From Cytospora piceicola (lineage: Eukaryota; Ascomycota; Sordariomycetes; Diaporthales; Cytosporaceae), in contig JALQBC010000015.1 in the NCBI GenBank assembly GCA_023375675.1, positions 620,001 through 684,000 of the forward strand: DNA of 64,000 nucleotides, in the 5' to 3' direction. This document shows positions 1-11,169 of this stretch, piece after piece. Made by a program: the position numbers and the translations under genes. The notes under the pieces were generated by a model that saw only the letters and a list, made by a program, of their open reading frames with translations, was not told the origin of the DNA and did no database searches. Within the stretch, counting starts at the first letter, position 1. The number at the start of each line of letters is the position of its first letter.

Positions 1-78
1 CAGAAGTGAACGAACTCTCCATAGCTGGCATGCATCTCCAGTACTATAGCCTTTCGCAACTAAACAATACCCTTTCCC

Positions 79-1293
79 TCACAGATTGGAGTCATCATCC
101 AGAGGAATGCCATGACCTTCTGGCTTGGGCTTGTGATTCGGGTTGTCATACCCCCAGTATTCGTAGTACGCATCGGCGGCCGGGAGCTGCTTTATGCCAG
201 GCTTATAGCCTTCAGGCTTCTTCATAACCTGAACATACTTGTCCATATCTATCGTGTTATCCTTTCGCCATTCAGTAAATTTGTCGAAGTTAACACACTG
301 ACGGTTGATCGACCTGAATAGGTGTCCCATTGGTTAGTTCATCTCCACATATGCACCAGCTTATTTTCCCAGATCCAGGAACATATCATGGCAAACTTAC
401 ATATCCGGAAACGGGTATTCCTGAGTTTCCACCCAATGAAGTGTAATGAGGTTGACGTTCCCGCTGCATTGTAATGTCTGGAGAACCATATCAATGCAGT
501 GATTTAGATGGATTTCACGCTGCTTGATCGTGTCCACCCGGCCCATGCTCTTGTTGTCTATGGTTAGAACACCAGCATCAGTAACTGCCACCCATGGGGG
601 TTCTCTTCGGAACTAATCAACCTACAATAGTCGCCATACGCGATATGCCTCAGCGAGTTCAGGCAATGGATCTGATGATAGACATCGAAGATGGCCGCGT
701 ACGCATCATCCCCAAGCCCCCACACATCGTCTTCCAGCTTGGTCACTGTTGATGGGTCTTTTCCCATCTTGATTATATCGTCCTTGGTGACGGGAAATAC
801 CCTTGTGAGCTCCCACTCGTCCCAGGTAGCGTCTGCTTCTGGGTTAGGCTGCTGCCGTGCAATAGAGCCTCCATCCTTTTGGGGGTAGAATGTCCCGTTG
901 AGCTTCTTGACGGAGGCTTCCAGGTCTACCATGTCAAGTACAGGGCCTGGCCATGCTTATCAGTCTTATGCCACCCTCCCATCACACTCAGCCATGGGAA
1001 ATGGAATGGGGGGACGGACTGTAGCTAGATACCCTGCGCAGGTCTGCGTTCAGCTTGGAACTGCTCGAATACCAAATCATGAACCATGCTGTTGATACGA
1101 GAAACATGAAAGCGTTTATTACTGTTAGGAACATTATGTTCCTCGATTTCCGGAAAATCCCGTCTTTGTGTCCTTCCTTGCCCGGATATGATGCCGTCCC
1201 ATCATCACCATGGTGTTCGGCTGGAGACACGATACCCTCGACAGAAGCCAATGGCTTATATGGAAAACGTTGAAGAAGTGGTAAAACACGCAT
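79..1293 (-). CDS. UstYa-family (DUF3328) oxidase-like protein
   Basis: Four exons on the minus strand, 1293-1020, 946-626, 557-401 and 313-79, join in frame with GT..AG introns to give about 328 residues. A single membrane segment lies at about residues 53-75 after a short cytosolic N terminus. Two family signature motifs follow: HQIHC at about 182-186 and HLNHC at about 215-219, each of the HxxHC type. The C-terminal NRQCVNFDKFTEW stretch is also typical. Members of this family carry out oxidative tailoring such as cyclisation of ribosomal peptides (ustiloxin, phomopsin, asperipin) and other oxidations in fungal secondary metabolism. The first intron boundary is the least certain. The gene diverges from a small secreted peptide gene at 2152. 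Family assignment is confident; the substrate is unknown. Confidence 0.85.
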
Positions 1294-2151
1294 GATGGAA
1301 GGCCAGCCCGGATTGTAATTTCGACAGTTTAGAAAGATATCGCAGGTTCAAACAAGCAGACGAGACGACTGTCATATCTCGGTATAAAGTTCGCTGATGG
1401 GTAGATTCCTCAGTCTCTGAACTTTAAAACCTGATACCTTCTTACATGGCTTCGACGGCGAGCGGGGAAGATGACCGCAAAGTACTTCCTTATGGAGTTT
1501 CTTATCTGGGGATCCTATATGATCATAGCCCCTGGGATCTTGAAAGGATCTAGCGCAGGAACCTAGCATGTCCCATCTCTCACCGCTGGCAATTATCTCA
1601 TTGACTCATGACAATCTGATGTGACGTTCCGTCCTGATTCCCACCACTAGGACGTCAGGAACTCCTATACTTGATCTCTCACATACTCCGTGCATGATCC
1701 TTTGCCGTCATGGAGGGTATCGTCCGTTCAATCAGGACACTGGGTTCCATATCACGGCCATATCCCGGCCAAACCGGCCGGCGATTTCATCTGAGACATC
1801 AGGGTGAACGTCGAGGCTGAAGGATTTAGACCGTGCATATACACTTCGACCTTCCTAAAGCAGCTTGAGACAGACAAACGGCGGTCGAAATTGGGTCCGA
1901 GGTCTCTGATAGCAATATGCACTCCGCCTGATGCCATCTTGCGTCAAGCAAGCGGCCTTGATCATTGGCCAAGGAGCACCACATCAGGTTGAAGCAGGCA
2001 GATAAAAAATGTATGCAGGAGTCTATAAAGCCAATGACCAGTCCGTGGTGTCCTTCAAGCTCAGAATTACCCCAACACCATCACCATTGCCAACATTTAC
2101 AAATACTATACACACGATCACACGATCCGGAGACACTTGCAGCCTTCCAAT
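1294..2151. promoter_or_regulatory. Shared divergent intergenic region between UstYa-like gene and secreted-peptide gene
   Basis: This 858-base stretch separates two outward-facing start codons. No convincing coding frame is visible in it. The side facing the peptide gene carries a TATA-like box (2024-2030) and a CA-rich leader. Divergent spacing of this size is compatible with co-regulation, but no binding site for a pathway regulator was recognised. Confidence 0.5.
2024..2030 (+). promoter_or_regulatory. TATA-like box of the secreted-peptide gene
   Basis: TATAAAG lies 122 bases upstream of the ATG at 2152 and is followed by a pyrimidine- and CA-rich stretch, as expected for a fungal core promoter and leader. 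It supports the short downstream frame being a real transcribed gene. Confidence 0.45.
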
Positions 2152-2337
2152 ATGCGTTTCACCAACCTCGTTCTTAGCGCTGTGGCGTTTCTTTCTGCCT
2201 ACGCGGCCGCAGCTCCCACGCCTAACGGGCAGGTTGAGGAGCGCACCCCCGAACCTGAGGCCGAGCCTGTTGAGGCACGCAAGGTTTACACGTCTTGGTA
2301 CCGAGCTACCAACATTATCGGTGAAGCCGATGATTAA
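2152..2337 (+). CDS. Small secreted peptide, 61 residues, possible RiPP or pheromone-like precursor
   Basis: A 61-codon frame begins at an ATG in good context (CCAATATGCG). Residues 1-21 form a clear signal peptide: MRF, a hydrophobic core and an Ala-rich end. An acidic, Pro/Glu-rich pro-region follows (about 22-41). The C-terminal segment is Tyr/Trp-containing (KVYTSWYRATNIIGEADD) and preceded by Glu-Ala-Arg. There are no cysteines, so it is not a typical cysteine-knot effector. An in-frame ATG at 2137 lies five codons upstream but would spoil the signal peptide. The divergent neighbour is a UstYa-family oxidase, the enzyme type that modifies tyrosine-containing fungal RiPP cores. Unlike known dikaritin precursors, only one core-like copy is present and the dibasic site is RK, not KR. 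Function is unknown; the RiPP reading is inference. Confidence 0.6.
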   Translation: MRFTNLVLSAVAFLSAYAAAAPTPNGQVEERTPEPEAEPVEARKVYTSWYRATNIIGEADD

Positions 2338-3714
2338 AAGGTGTGCAAGGACCGCTACTTTGCAAATAAAGTCTTTCAGGTACTGACCACAGCCCAGTGA
2401 TGCCACTCCATGGCAGTTCATCATAACGACAAAGGAGCAGAGAATATTTCCTAAGCAGAAAATAGGGTTTGGATTATTCTGTGTTCTTCCTTGCTACAAG
2501 TCATTATGACTGCTTCTTACGGGAGGGAGCAATAAGAAATGGTCCTTCTGGTTGCTTGACGCGTCCATAGCATTGCGCTTCCCTGAAGAGTATCTACAAC
2601 CGGATGGTTGTCCGTTACTTACCATTTTTCGTCACTCAGACATTGTTGTCAAGTAGTCCTGAACAATCAATTCCTACTTGAATACTCAAGTATATAGTCT
2701 ATGGCTGAGATGTCGGCAAACTGCGACTGTACACCCCCATTTTCTTCGACGTCCACGTCCTTTAGCCGGAACCAGCTTAAATCCATTACCCCGTACCCTC
2801 TGAATGGCTAGGATAGACTTCGTCATGAACCATCCAAGCATGAAAGTGGCTAGTCATAGAAAAGGCGTCGCACTATCATTGTCGTTGACTGGTCCGACTA
2901 GTGCAGGTTGGCATCTGACCCATATTCAGGATGGCGGACCAGCTTGCGGGACCTCGTCAGTTCCACCTATGTCTTATATTCCTGCGGCCGACTTTGTCAG
3001 CCATTGGTTCTTTCGGAGTTTATTAGCAAAGTATACGGTGACCCCAATTCATAGGACTCCGTCTTACCTGTCCTCGATCTCGGAGTGGAGGCTATGTTAA
3101 GGAGCGTCTCTCGATCTAAAGCTTTTTCCGTTACCACTGCAGTTGTCATCAACAAACAACGATGTTGCCTCAAAGATAAGCAACTTGTAACTTTTGACGC
3201 CGAGCCAATGAAAATTGTGTTCTGTAAGCACGATGAGTAGTGTGTGCCAGTATCCCGATGTTGAGACGATGGTTCTGTCTACCTACTTCAGTACTCAAGT
3301 ACTGAATTCAGTACTCTTGGTAAATACAGAAAAAAATGCCAAGATTTGAGGGTGTCAATTATTTGGCCGAAAAGGAGGGGATCCGACAACCACCTTCCCA
3401 AAGGCTCAGTAGCACATGCAGGCAGCTGATGTTCCATGCGAAAGGCTCCAATGATTAGTGAGCGTCCAACAATGAACCCATCATAATGCATCATGTACGT
3501 AACATAGTAGAAGCAGTCAGCACTCTAGACGGAACATTGTTTCTCATGGGTGGGTGGGGCATGTCCAAAGTAGAATGAGGGTGGGAGGGGGCAGTCCAAT
3601 ATATTAACAGTATCGCTCACAGCAAGAGATAGACCCTCATCGACCTTTCGAGCCTTTGATCTACTTTCCATGTGTATTATTATTTAGACTGTTGGTACTG
3701 CTGAAAACAATATA
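2338..3714. other. Intergenic stretch, no gene seen
   Basis: About 1.4 kb between the secreted peptide and the FAD monooxygenase. Only short, unconvincing frames occur, with no recognisable domain. The last 200 bases are pyrimidine-rich and probably hold the monooxygenase promoter. Confidence 0.5.
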
Positions 3715-5261
3715 ATGGGTGACTCAAATAAAGACATCAGCGTTATGGTTATCGGAGCTGGTATGGATGGTCCCGCGGCACCTGGGCCATTGCCACAGTT
3801 CAAGCTTAAGACTAACAGTCTTTCAGGGTCGGGCGGAAGGCTTATCGCCCAAGGCCTACGCAAGGTTAATATTACGTCTGATTCACTACAGGTGCAACGA
3901 GTTCCGGAACAAACCACTAACCTGGACGTCTGAGCTGTAGGCAGGAATACCTTGCACTGTCTTCGAGCAAGATTCCAGCCTCGACGAGCGATCGCGGGAT
4001 TGGAACTTTGGTATCTACTGGAGTCAGACTCCCTTGAACGAGTGCCTGCCTGATGATGTGCAGAGCAAAATCATCACGGCACAGGTCGACAATATTGCTC
4101 CCAGGGCCGACTACTACTTGCCATATTATCATGGTGGAACTGGAGAACTCGTCCACAAAATTCCGACACCAAACTACTTGCGTCTGAGACGGAAGGAGTT
4201 TGCCAGGGTGTTAGGATACGGCCTGGACATTCGAGTAAATCTTCCCAGAAGTTACCCTGTTGTCTACCCATCACGTCCTTTGGAGGCGGTTTCCAGTGTT
4301 TTGTTAATCATACCAGAGGCTAGCTAGTATGGCCAAGAGAACTGATTGCGCTGACCATGGAATACCGCTTGCAAAGTACAGCAAACGGCTCGTCAGTGTC
4401 GATGAGACCTCCGGTCTCGATGTCACGGCAACATTCGCCGACGGAACGCAACATACGGCCTCCCTTCTCGTCGGGGCGGAAGGGGCGCACTCGCGCGTCC
4501 GGGAGCATCTGTTGGGGTCGGAGAAGGGTAGAGTGCTGTACTCGCCCTTCGTACTATCCGCGACTATCAGCAAGCTGCCTCCTAGCAAGGCGCTTGAGCT
4601 ATTAAAAATGAACCCCCGCGCCTGCATTCTCTTCCATCCTAATGGGACATTCCACTGGATTGGCGGTACAAGCCCCGTCGAAGTATATCTTCACTATCTT
4701 TAGACTTGGCTGACACATACCATAGTTCATGATGGCTATGACAAATCCGATGTTGCCGATTACGAGTTCATATTCATGACCGGCTGGAAGCAGACGGCTC
4801 TCGTCAAGTTCCCGAACAGCAAAGCCATCATAGCTGATATGAAACGGCGCGGTGAGGCTTTGGCCGAGCCCTTCCGCAGCATTACCGCCGCCATCGACGA
4901 AGATGCCAAAGCTTGGTCAAACAACCTGCCTTACTGGCCGACTCAGGGGTGGGAAGGGCACCCAGCCAGAGGCAAGGTGACGCTCGCAGGCGACGCGGCG
5001 CACCCGATGACGCCGCATCGTGGGCAAGGACTTAACAACGCGGTCCTCGACTGCTACGAGTTGGTGAAGAAGGTGGAGGCCATGCCCGAGCGCACTGTTG
5101 ATGCACTGAGGGAGGCGGTCATGCAGTATGAAGAGGGGATGTGGAAGCGTGGCAATGAAGCGGTGAAAAGCAGCTTGGAGAACTCGGAGGCTGTGCACGA
5201 CTGGGAGACTCTGAAGAAGTCCCCTCTGTTAACCATAGGGTTCGTCCAGAAGGCTGAATGA
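3715..5261 (+). CDS. FAD-dependent monooxygenase (aromatic hydroxylase type)
   Basis: Five exons, 3715-3760, 3827-3864, 3941-4234, 4377-4665 and 4726-5261, join in frame to 400 residues, a normal length for the family. Splicing restores the dinucleotide-binding motif GAGSGG at residues 14-19, which is interrupted by introns one and two. The DG-like motif GAEG lies at 159-162 with Arg166. The FAD ribityl-binding GD motif (GDAAHPMTPHRGQG) begins at about 311. Such enzymes hydroxylate or epoxidise small organic substrates with NAD(P)H and O2, often in secondary metabolism. No membrane segment is obvious. The unspliced sequence looks broken, but canonical donors, branch sites and acceptors explain every interruption. 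The third intron (142 nt, AAG acceptor) is the least typical. It is not clearly of the UstF type, and its substrate is unknown. Confidence 0.85.
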
Positions 5262-5792
5262 AGGGACGAGGCCAGCCTGTGCTATCTGCCAGAGTAGGGG
5301 CCACCTGGTTTGTCTCTAGAGTGTCTCCGAAGTCCCGGATGTGTGAAGTCATATCGAAGATTCTTGTAACCGATACAATTAATAACGGGATATTAGGCCC
5401 ACGAGGTCAGCTGACTACCGTCAGGTCGATCTACCTTATAACTATATGTAGGGACCTTCACTACCCTCAGGCTCATCACCCTAATATCACCTTTAATATC
5501 AAAGAGTCACACCCATCTGCCTATTGTCTCTGTTGTTCCCTCGTCTCCCTCACCATTGCATATCGTGACCTTCGTACAGGATGAAGTTTGTGTGGCTTTG
5601 CTTGTGCGGGAGCTTCTCGGGAGTGTTTGTTTCTTTTCCCAGGGGGCTAGGCCAACAAAAATGTTATTATTTGATCCGCCGTATAGGAAATATCAATACA
5701 TAATACTTGGTTGGTTGGCCTCCACCACCCTTAACTTCAATTTATGACCTTCAACCGCGTCGTTTACCCTTGCCCTCGGAGATGCCTTCATC
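5262..5792. other. Intergenic stretch between convergent genes
   Basis: About 530 bases between the ends of the monooxygenase (plus strand) and the next gene (minus strand). It should carry both 3' ends. No coding signal was seen. Confidence 0.5.
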
Positions 5793-7091
5793 CTAAATCC
5801 GACGCCTTTTGCCACTAAGGTTGTGGTCGCGATCTCTCCGTACAGCCTTATCCTCACCTTTCTTGAGAGGATAACCCAACAACTCCCTCTTCTTGAAGAA
5901 CTCCCAAGCCAGGTGGTATGCCTTCGTGCCCGCCCCTTCCTTTGGGCCCTTCTTTGCTAGGAATGTGGTCATCTGGGTACGTTGAATCTGGAGCGCCTTG
6001 TGGAACTCGTCCAAGGAGAAGTCATTGTCGCTCATGTCGTACATGCTTTCAGGATCCTCATAACAGCAGAAGCGCCGGATCATTAGCCGGATCTGGTCAC
6101 AGTTTCGATCAATCTGCCTGGGCGGCTCCAGTGCACTCTCGTCATGAGACCTCAACTCGTTAGGTTTGAGGACCGAGTAAGTGAGTTGCTTCCACCTCTC
6201 GTACTGGCGAGTCGCGATAGGTGTCTCGATTGGCTCCAAGTCAACAGATCCGTCGATCGCACGAACGACGTCTTGCTGTCGGAGAATGGCTTCTGCCTGC
6301 TTCTCGTTCTTGACTTCATGTGTCATCATGATCATCTTCAGCCTGTACTTTCGGATCTCTTCTGGTGGGGCGTTGCGCCCCGGGATGCCCATGGACATCC
6401 TCTCATCGTCTTCCTCGTCCTCCATCTTCTTCGCGAGCAGTGCCGAGTAGTCTTTGACGTCCCCTGAGGTCAAGTCCGGGAACAGAGCCTTTCGGCCCGC
6501 CTCCTTCTGCTCTTCGGTATAGCCGCGTATGTTATTGATATATGAGAGCAAAAAGTCCCGGACGTAATGGTTGGGCACGTCATCGAGGGTGTGATCACGC
6601 CCCATACGTCCCCCACTGACCTTATCAGTTCCAAACTTCCACAATCCACCATTGCCTTGATGGTCGATGCTGTCGTTAAAGAGAATGTTGCCGATGTATA
6701 ATATCTTGTGTTCCTCTTTGAAACTCGATGCGGATGCAAGGGCATCTACGAGCTGCGCATTGGAAAGGACAGATTTCGGAGGCTGTTGACAGATCTCAGA
6801 GTCAGCTTCAGGGGCAACAGATTGCTGTCTGTGTAAGTACCTAGGTACATAAAAGACTTACCGCTCTGGAAACAGAGTATGGGGTCGCTGGCGTCCCATG
6901 TTGACCTGATCGAGGATAATCATACTGGTGGTCTGCAATACATTCGGAATCCGGTGATGGTCCTGGTTTAGATAGTGGTTAGCCCAGCTCAACACTGAAG
7001 GGGTACAATTAGAACACCCTACTATTGACGTAAAGAACTTTCACTCACTCCGATGTCTCTTACGCTTATTTGAGGCAGGCAGAGGTCTCAT
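5793..7091 (-). CDS. Conserved fungal protein of unknown function with a charged basic C terminus (DUF7726-like)
   Basis: Three minus-strand exons, 7091-7049, 6962-6862 and 6782-5793, join in frame to 377 residues. Both introns have good donors (GTGAGT, GTAAGT) and CTAAC/CTGAC branch sites. The N terminus is basic (KRKRHRR), a possible nuclear localisation signal, followed by a low-complexity Pro/Ser region. The C-terminal 130 residues hold a compact block beginning IDRNCDQIRLMIRRF and continuing through FLAKKGPKEGAGTKAYHLAWEFFKKREL. This pattern matches a fungus-specific domain that I recall as DUF7726. The protein ends in a basic KRRR tail. A role in the nucleus is suggested only by the basic termini. 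No enzymatic motif was seen. Confidence 0.7.
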
Positions 7092-9243
7092 TTTGCCAAG
7101 TACTTGTATGTTGATATAACTTGAATTTCGCCAGACCTCAAGTTTGGAAAAGGGGCTGTGTCTTAGAGTGGACCCGCGTTGTAGTTTGACGCGTCGGGCG
7201 CAACTGCAAGTAAATGGATCAAATGAATGGATATTTACGCATGTAGGGTTGGGGTTGACCTCCCAGGGCATCCGTGTCAATATTGATTGCCAATGACAGT
7301 TTTAGACTCTGGCTACTTGACGATGACTGCATATTTAGGTACATAGTAAATAAATGCTTTGACAGATCCATGAGGCTGGATTATCATCAACAGCGCTCAC
7401 TGCCTACAGATGTCCAAGTTCTAGTAAATCTACATTATCGGCCCATCCTTTTTTCTATCTTCTTGATCTAGCATACATCATTGATGCTCTCCGCGATTCC
7501 ACTTGACGAGCTTGCAGACCGAGCAGGTTTTAGCAATTCCACCAGTCATCTTTAGCCCCTTTCAAGACGAATGATCATAAATGCCTATGAAACTCAGGCA
7601 GTATATGCATAATTACGCAGTCAACCAAATACTTTTCTGCACACAGACCGAATTATTACTCTTCCTGTGCCGTTCAGAGCCTATTCCTCTCCTACGATCA
7701 GGCACAACCTCCCATACTTCCAATCTGCCCTACGTAAGTATATACATGTATTGACTTTCGAGCGAGGACAGCTCCCCCGAAGAAATGTCCCCAATTACAC
7801 AGGACGAAGGCGATATTCCACCTTCCAGCTATAAACCGCTTCCAAGGATGGCAGTTATATGAAGCTGCTTATTATCAACGACGTCGACCTTGACGAGTTC
7901 CCGCCCATCTCGGTCTCCTGTCAACTCAAGACCTGGCCTATCGCCGAACCCCAGGATATCTGGCCATCTGTTATACATAGGGAGACGAAAGACACCCTAT
8001 GACAATACTTGTTAATGGAAAGGGACTCCGTCAAAGCTGCCAATACGCTTCCAAACAGGCAAAGTAGTAATGGCCCCCGCCGTCGTCAAAGCCTCCATTA
8101 CTGGGTGGTGCTATATGTGTCAACGAACGAAACAGGGTTTCAGGTTCTTTTATTGGGATCCATCTACAAGTATTCCGAGCCTATACTTGCCTGTGTTGGG
8201 GATCATGACAAGGAAAGCAGATACTTCTATAGCGAGTTATTACCCTAGAACTCTGCCATACTCACCACGCTCGGTGATATGCAACCCGCCCCGCGGGCGG
8301 TATGGATCCCCGAATTCTACGAAAGGATCTAGAACATTTGGCATAGCTCTATGACAAAATCAGCGCTGGTCAGGCTGTATCATGAGCTTAATGTGTTTCT
8401 TGGATGGCCATACTTCTCGAGACTATGAATTTTCCAAAGAGCCATTCCTCGGAAGGTGAGATAGTATATACTGTGGGAAAGACCATTTACCAATCTGATT
8501 GTTGAGTGGAATAGCCGTGGCCGCGAACTATTGGTTCTACAAGAAGCTCATGCAGCTGCCAGAGCTGAGTGCACCTACCGGGAACTGTGTACATACAAAG
8601 CATACCGACAAATTCAGTCGCTCAATTTTGGATGCAGGTTCGTGGGAAAGTGGACCTAGACCCGAATAGTTTGCTTTTACAGCATACTCGCGATCTGAAC
8701 TGCGCGGAGCCTAAAGATACATAAGGTCTACGGCATTCTATCAGTCATCGATTGGGAATATGAAACTCCAATTCCCTCTGATTAATATACCAAGGGCATA
8801 TTGAAGATTGCTTCTGAACTTTTTAGGGCTACCCGGAATGGCCTTGGACCTGCCACAGGTGTAAGGACCGTTGTGTCTCTTGATTTGTCGACCATACTTC
8901 ACATCCACTGGCAAAAGCAGTCCGAGGACGCTGGCTCCCACACAATAGTCCGTCAATATCAATCAGAAATGCAAACCCGAGAGTTCCTTCAGGGTTGTTC
9001 ATGTGGATCACTTGTCGCCTTGAGCTATTCAACTTTCAAGGTTGCTAACATGGGTTGTTAGGACATATACCTAAGTACCCATATGGTCAGTGCGACTCGG
9101 ACAGTCCATTTCCATCCAAGGATCAACAGTCCTTCTTTGTTGTGACGTATCGACGTACCAACTACACGATAAGGTTAATTCCCACTTCATCTAAGGGTGA
9201 TTACCCGTTTGGCAGGCTAGTGCTGTGGTCTGTTCCGACATTC
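7092..9243. other. 2.1-kb stretch without an identifiable gene
   Basis: Short open frames exist at about 7783-7857, 8009-8354 and 8829-9032, but none shows a recognisable domain and none can be joined convincingly by splice signals. Some stretches, such as 7857-8000, look protein-like but are interrupted, so a decayed gene is possible. I cannot name it. Confidence 0.4.
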
Positions 9244-10584
9244 CTACATGCAACCCCCAAGATACTCCCACCCGGCCAGTACATGCGTCTTCACAACAGC
9301 CAGGAACTCTTCCACCGAAACACTTTCATTCCTGGCCCCCATACTCTCCGGCGAGACCCCAAGGACATACGCAGGTACACCCTGATACCGATAAAACTTA
9401 CAGTCCGTCGCGCCCATGCTCGGAATGGCCAGCGGCCTCCGCCCGGTGACTCTCTCCGCCTGGCGCGCCAGGATGTCCACCATGGGATGATCATGCGCCG
9501 ACGCGGCGGCGGGGTTGCTCGCAGCATCCTGGATCTTGACCCTGGCCTCGGGATGGTTGTCCAGGACCTTGTGGATGACGACCATAACGTCCTCGGCTTT
9601 CAGCCCCTGCGGCATGCGGATGTCCGCCTCGAAGACACATCGCCCCGGTATCATGTTGACTTTCAACCCGCCGTTTACAGTGCCGATGTTGAGCGTGCAC
9701 TTCATCGCGATGTCCGCTGCCCCCGCACCCATGCACTCGTCAATAGCCTGTCTCACATCATCCCGCCGTAGGTACTCCTCCAACCCCGGGTCCACGTCCG
9801 GCACGATATCCTCCACAACAGCAAGGTCGTTGATGATCTTGGCAGCGATCCTAGTCGCGCTCTTGGAGAGGTGTGTAAAAGCCCCATGCGCGCCGGGCCC
9901 CGTGTCAACGGTGAAAGTCAACCTCAACGTGCCCTTCTCCGCGAAGCGGATCGTGTTGAGGCCGCCCGGCTCGGCGTTTATCATCACGTCGCCAGCCCAC
10001 CTGCTCCGCCCACCGGCGCGGGCATCGCCTTGGCCCAGTTCTGTCATTCCGGTGTCCTTTCCGTCGTCGTGCTCATGGTCGTGGCCCAACAGCCACTTGG
10101 TCCCGAACTTCCCGCCCGTCTCCTCGTCACTAACCGCACAGAGGCCTACACTCCCCTTCAGGTGCTCGCGGTACTTGTGCAAGCACGCAAAAGCGATGAC
10201 GGAGGCCGCGGTCCCGGCTTTCATATCCACGGTGCCCCGCCCGTGTAGCCTTCCGCCGATGACTTCACCCGACCAGGGACTGCGGTCCCAGTCGTCTCCA
10301 TCGCCTGCTGGGAAGACGTCTATGTGCCCGTTCATGACCAGCCTCGGCCCATTGTTGCCGCCTGAGCAGGCGAAGTCACTGACGATGTTGGGCAAGTGTT
10401 CGCCGCCGGGGGCTATGACTTGGCTGGGGATGTCCCGGGAGGAGAGGTACTCTTGGATGACTGCGGCAGCGGCGCGGGTGTCGCCTGGGGGGTTGGGGGA
10501 TGGCGCCTGGGTGAAGTGCTGGAGGAAGGAGATGTGGGCGTCGGTATCGGCCGTGATGGTGTCTAGGATGGTCTGGGAGTTCAT
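9244..10584 (-). CDS. M20-family metallopeptidase (ArgE/DapE-like deacylase)
   Basis: Single exon of 446 residues from the ATG at 10584. An upstream in-frame ATG at 10650 adds 22 residues without homology-like character. Zinc-site signatures are present in order: NGHIDV with His87 and Asp89, GRGTVDMKAG with Asp120 bridging the metals, and the SDEETGG pair with Glu154/Glu155 as general base. A second-half dimerisation segment starts near AEPGGLNTIRFAEKG, and a late MGATDCKF stretch lies near the C terminus. Family members hydrolyse N-acyl amino acids such as acetylornithine, or related amides. The exact substrate cannot be set from sequence. No signal peptide was seen, so it is probably cytosolic. 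Confidence 0.88.
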   Translation of the reverse strand: MNSQTILDTITADTDAHISFLQHFTQAPSPNPPGDTRAAAAVIQEYLSSRDIPSQVIAPGGEHLPNIVSDFACSGGNNGPRLVMNGHIDVFPAGDGDDWDRSPWSGEVIGGRLHGRGTVDMKAGTAASVIAFACLHKYREHLKGSVGLCAVSDEETGGKFGTKWLLGHDHEHDDGKDTGMTELGQGDARAGGRSRWAGDVMINAEPGGLNTIRFAEKGTLRLTFTVDTGPGAHGAFTHLSKSATRIAAKIINDLAVVEDIVPDVDPGLEEYLRRDDVRQAIDECMGAGAADIAMKCTLNIGTVNGGLKVNMIPGRCVFEADIRMPQGLKAEDVMVVIHKVLDNHPEARVKIQDAASNPAAASAHDHPMVDILARQAERVTGRRPLAIPSMGATDCKFYRYQGVPAYVLGVSPESMGARNESVSVEEFLAVVKTHVLAGWEYLGGCM

Positions 10585-11169
10585 TTTGAGAAGGGAGCTT
10601 AGCTCACTTGGTGGTCGATGTATTGAGGGATTGACCGGGCACGAGAGCAAAATGGACCAAGGGAAAGACTTGGAATATAAGAGTGTTATTCGTTTCTAAT
10701 AATTACTGGTGTCATAATAGACCTCCGAGGTCACCAGTGATTTGACTCATTCGGCGAGCATTACCACGAAATAAGATCACCGTCAACCCGCCTTGGAAAC
10801 GTTAGCGCCTTGTTGAGATACATGCGGCAATACGTCTGCAGCTCTAGCATCAGTACTGACCTATCTACTGTTTGCATGTAGTATCGCCGATGGCGGTACC
10901 GAAGTCACTGTAAAGGTCCAGTGTCTGTTATACACACAATTATAGAAGCAAAAAAGACCACCAAACCTTTACTCAGCTTTACTCGGAGCGGGGAATAAGC
11001 AACGGATGCGGAGGAGAAGAAATGTAATATTGTATATCCTTGCTTGTAACCCCCCAACGCCATGCTCATCATGTCTATTCCCTTCGTATTCCACCATCTT
11101 GCAAAGAAGGCGGCCCCATCAGATCGTGCCGTAGGCGAATCTTTCAACCGTGAGAAATCATGACCCCTA
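10585..11169. other. Intergenic stretch, M20 peptidase promoter side
   Basis: About 580 bases between two minus-strand genes: the upstream region of the M20 peptidase and the 3' end of the App1-like gene. No gene was seen. Confidence 0.5.

Noticed and set aside
3715..5261. Reading the FAD monooxygenase as a pseudogene because of in-frame stops
   Set aside because: All stops fall inside introns with GT..AG borders and the spliced frame is complete with all FAD motifs.
7783..9032. Possible decayed gene (kinase-like phrases considered)
   Set aside because: Fragments are too short and do not align in order with any family I know; no name can be justified.
9515..10699. Long open frame on the plus strand opposite the M20 peptidase
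   Set aside because: It mirrors the GC-rich codon structure of the peptidase on the other strand and shows no domain of its own.
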